64,000 nucleotides of DNA from Purshia tridentata (Eukaryota > Streptophyta > Magnoliopsida > Rosales > Rosaceae): contig QANT01007852.1 of NCBI GenBank assembly GCA_003254885.1, forward strand, positions 1 through 64,000, written 5' to 3'. Position 1 is the first letter of the stretch; the number at the start of each line of letters is the position of its first letter. The translations under genes and the position numbers were made by a program. The notes beneath the pieces were generated by a model. The model was given only the letters and a program-made list of their open reading frames with translations. It was not told the origin of the DNA and did no database searches. Positions 62,400-64,000 of this stretch are shown here, in pieces.

Positions 62400-62750
62400 C
62401 TTAGTTTCTCATTGGTTTTGTGTGTTTGTGTGTGAGCTTGTGATTGATGAAAGGAAGGTGGTTTGTGTGTGAGCTTGTGATTGGTGAAAGGAAGGTGGTT
62501 TGTGTGTGAGTTTGTGATTGGTTTTGGGTGTTTGTGTGTGAGCTTGTGATTGGTGAAAGAAAGGTGAGTCATTAGCTTCTCATTGGTTTTGAGTGTTTGT
62601 GTGTTAGCTTGTGATTGGTGAGGTGTGTGAGCTTGTGATTGGTTTTAAAAGGGTGAGTCACCACTAGTAGTGATTATAAGGCATGGTGTGAGCTTGTGAT
62701 TGGTTTTAAAAGGTTGAGTCACCACTAGTAGTGATTATAAGGCATGAGTC
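62400..62750. repeat. Minisatellite, GTGTGAGCTTGTGATTGGT units
   Basis: At least six units containing GTGTGAGCTTGTGATTGGT with variable spacers, followed by a duplicated phrase GAGTCACCACTAGTAGTGAT (62651 and 62716), itself containing the palindrome-like CACTAGTAGTG. Confidence 0.8.
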
Positions 62751-62871
62751 ATTACTTAAGTAATGATAGCTATTCCAATGGCATAACTAGATGAGCTAAC
62801 TAAATAGTTACTTGAACCAAGAAGTTGGCTATAAATAGGGAGGTTGTGTGAGTGATGAGCACTCTTAAGCA

Positions 62872-63047
62872 ACCAAAGAAAGAGAGAGAAAGAAAGGAGA
62901 GAAAGAAAGAAAGAGAGAAAGAAAAAAGGAGAGAAAGAAAGAAGGAGAGAAAGAAAGAAAGGAGAGAAAGAAAGAAGGAGAGAAAGAAAGAAAGAAAGAA
63001 GGAGAGGAAGAAAGAAAGAAGGAAAGAAGAAAGAAGAGGGAGAGAGC
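62872..63047. repeat. (GAAA/GAGA)n microsatellite
   Basis: A purine-only tract just downstream of a TATA-like box. The Lys/Arg/Glu open frame across it is simple-repeat translation. Confidence 0.9.
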
Positions 63048-64000
63048 TAGAGAATAGGGCATGGAAGAAGAAAGGAAAACTTAAGAAGGTTAGAGTTAAA
63101 TTTTAAGCTTTATCCTTCTTAGTTGTTTAAACTTTGTTGAAACTAACATCTTTTAGTCATCTGTGGGTCTTCTTTACTGTAGGAATCCACAGGTTTTAGC
63201 CTCCATAGAACTCAAGAGGTTAGAAAGAAAGGTGAGCTCAAGGAACTCATGAAGACATGGGTGTCTTTATCAATTTTGTTAAATTTGAGTTTTAAACTTT
63301 CAATTACAAACCTTTGTTTTATGTTTTTAAATGAAAATAACTCTTAAATCATTTTATTATAGTCCTAGAAACTTATTTTGTGGTTTAAAATAGAAAGAAA
63401 ATGAAAAACAAAGAAACTTGAAAAATCTGAAGATTTTCTCAGAAAATTCATAGTTTTATATGGCTTCCTTTTGAGACTTATAACTAGAGTTTTAACCACT
63501 TATTTTGAAAGATCTTTATATGGTTGTAAAGATAGTGTTACAAGCTTTAAAACGAGTATAATATTGCTAAATTTCATTAAGTTTTGACGTATCAAAATGA
63601 GGTTGAAAGTTGAAGAAAAATCTGGAAATTTTCTGGAAAAATGACAGTTCGGGTAGCTTACTTTGTGGTCATTTATCTCGAGTTTTCTAGCTCTGTTTTG
63701 AATAAATTTTATATGGTTATAAAGAGGTGACGCAGATCTTCAAAATAAGTATAAGTTTACATAATTTGATGAAGGTTTGATAACTTAAACGCTAAGCCAA
63801 AGTTGAGATAAAAACTGGAAAACATGGGCTATTTTGAAGAATATGTTGAATAGTCACTGGCTAGCAACCCCAGCTCATGGTTGTGCTTGTGACTCTTTCT
63901 AGCAGCATTTTTTTGCCTGATTATTCTAATTATCTTTTTCGTTACGAGTCTAGTGGTACTAATTTTAAGTCAATCAGATACCTATAAGTTAGAGTCTCAG

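Larger units (their letters stand above)
62171..64000 (+). mobile_element. Start of a different LTR element, runs off the window
   Basis: It begins TGTAATATCCCTAAAAATAT, a start typical of several plant Ty3-type LTRs, directly abutting the preceding LTR tail. A TATAAATAGG box is at 62832. From 63290 on, about 200-bp diverged repeats with AACTAGAGTTTTAACC / TCTCGAGTTTTCTAGC cores occur. No coding region is seen before the window ends, so the LTR length is unknown. Confidence 0.5.

Noticed and set aside
62852-63106. 84-aa Lys/Arg/Glu open frame
   Set aside because: It is the translation of a GAAA/GAGA microsatellite; the opposite strand is equally open as Leu/Ser/Phe repeats.

Overview
The window looks like nuclear DNA of a eudicot plant. 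It is AT-rich, its genes have many introns with GT/AG borders, the gene families are plant-specific (STRUBBELIG receptor kinase, membrane-anchored START protein, ECT-type YTH protein), and the transposons are of plant type. From memory the YTH protein most resembles those of woody rosids; no species is claimed.

Gene-rich part, 1-22 kb. Three intact-looking host genes lie on the minus strand in a row. The first is a 16-exon LRR receptor-like (pseudo)kinase of the STRUBBELIG family (2259-8292, 706 aa). The second is a 6-exon START lipid-binding-domain protein with a membrane segment at each end (10492-14125, 394 aa); one of its introns appears to be GC-AG. The third is an m6A-reader YTH/ECT protein (15761-21734, 664 aa with a small distant first exon). 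All exon joins below were worked out by hand and keep the frame. The genes share no obvious pathway; they act respectively in cell-surface signalling, lipid binding or transfer at membranes, and mRNA fate. The left edge holds the end of a CACTA transposon, followed by a MITE.

Repeat-rich part, 22-46 kb. One family of Ty3-like LTR elements dominates, with LTRs of about 710-800 bp containing a CACACCGGTG core. It is present as a nearly complete gag-only element with matching target duplications (32352-39962), two truncated copies with gag, two solo LTRs with perfect target duplications, and one 3' LTR with part of its interior. One solo LTR sits inside the gag of a Copia remnant. Also here are a beta-tubulin pseudogene fragment, a hairpin-cored tandem repeat, a 40-bp minisatellite and a gypsy-associated ORF remnant.

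CACTA and Copia part, 46-64 kb. A 5.5-kb CACTA element (47365-52874) has near-identical long terminal inverted repeats and a CAA target duplication, but no recognisable transposase. A pol-deleted Copia element (54443-59864) has target duplication AGCAT and carries a nested solo-LTR-like insertion. Two unrecognised exon-like segments lie just before it. The right end holds a related gypsy LTR tail abutting the start of a different LTR. No rRNA, tRNA or CRISPR array was recognised.
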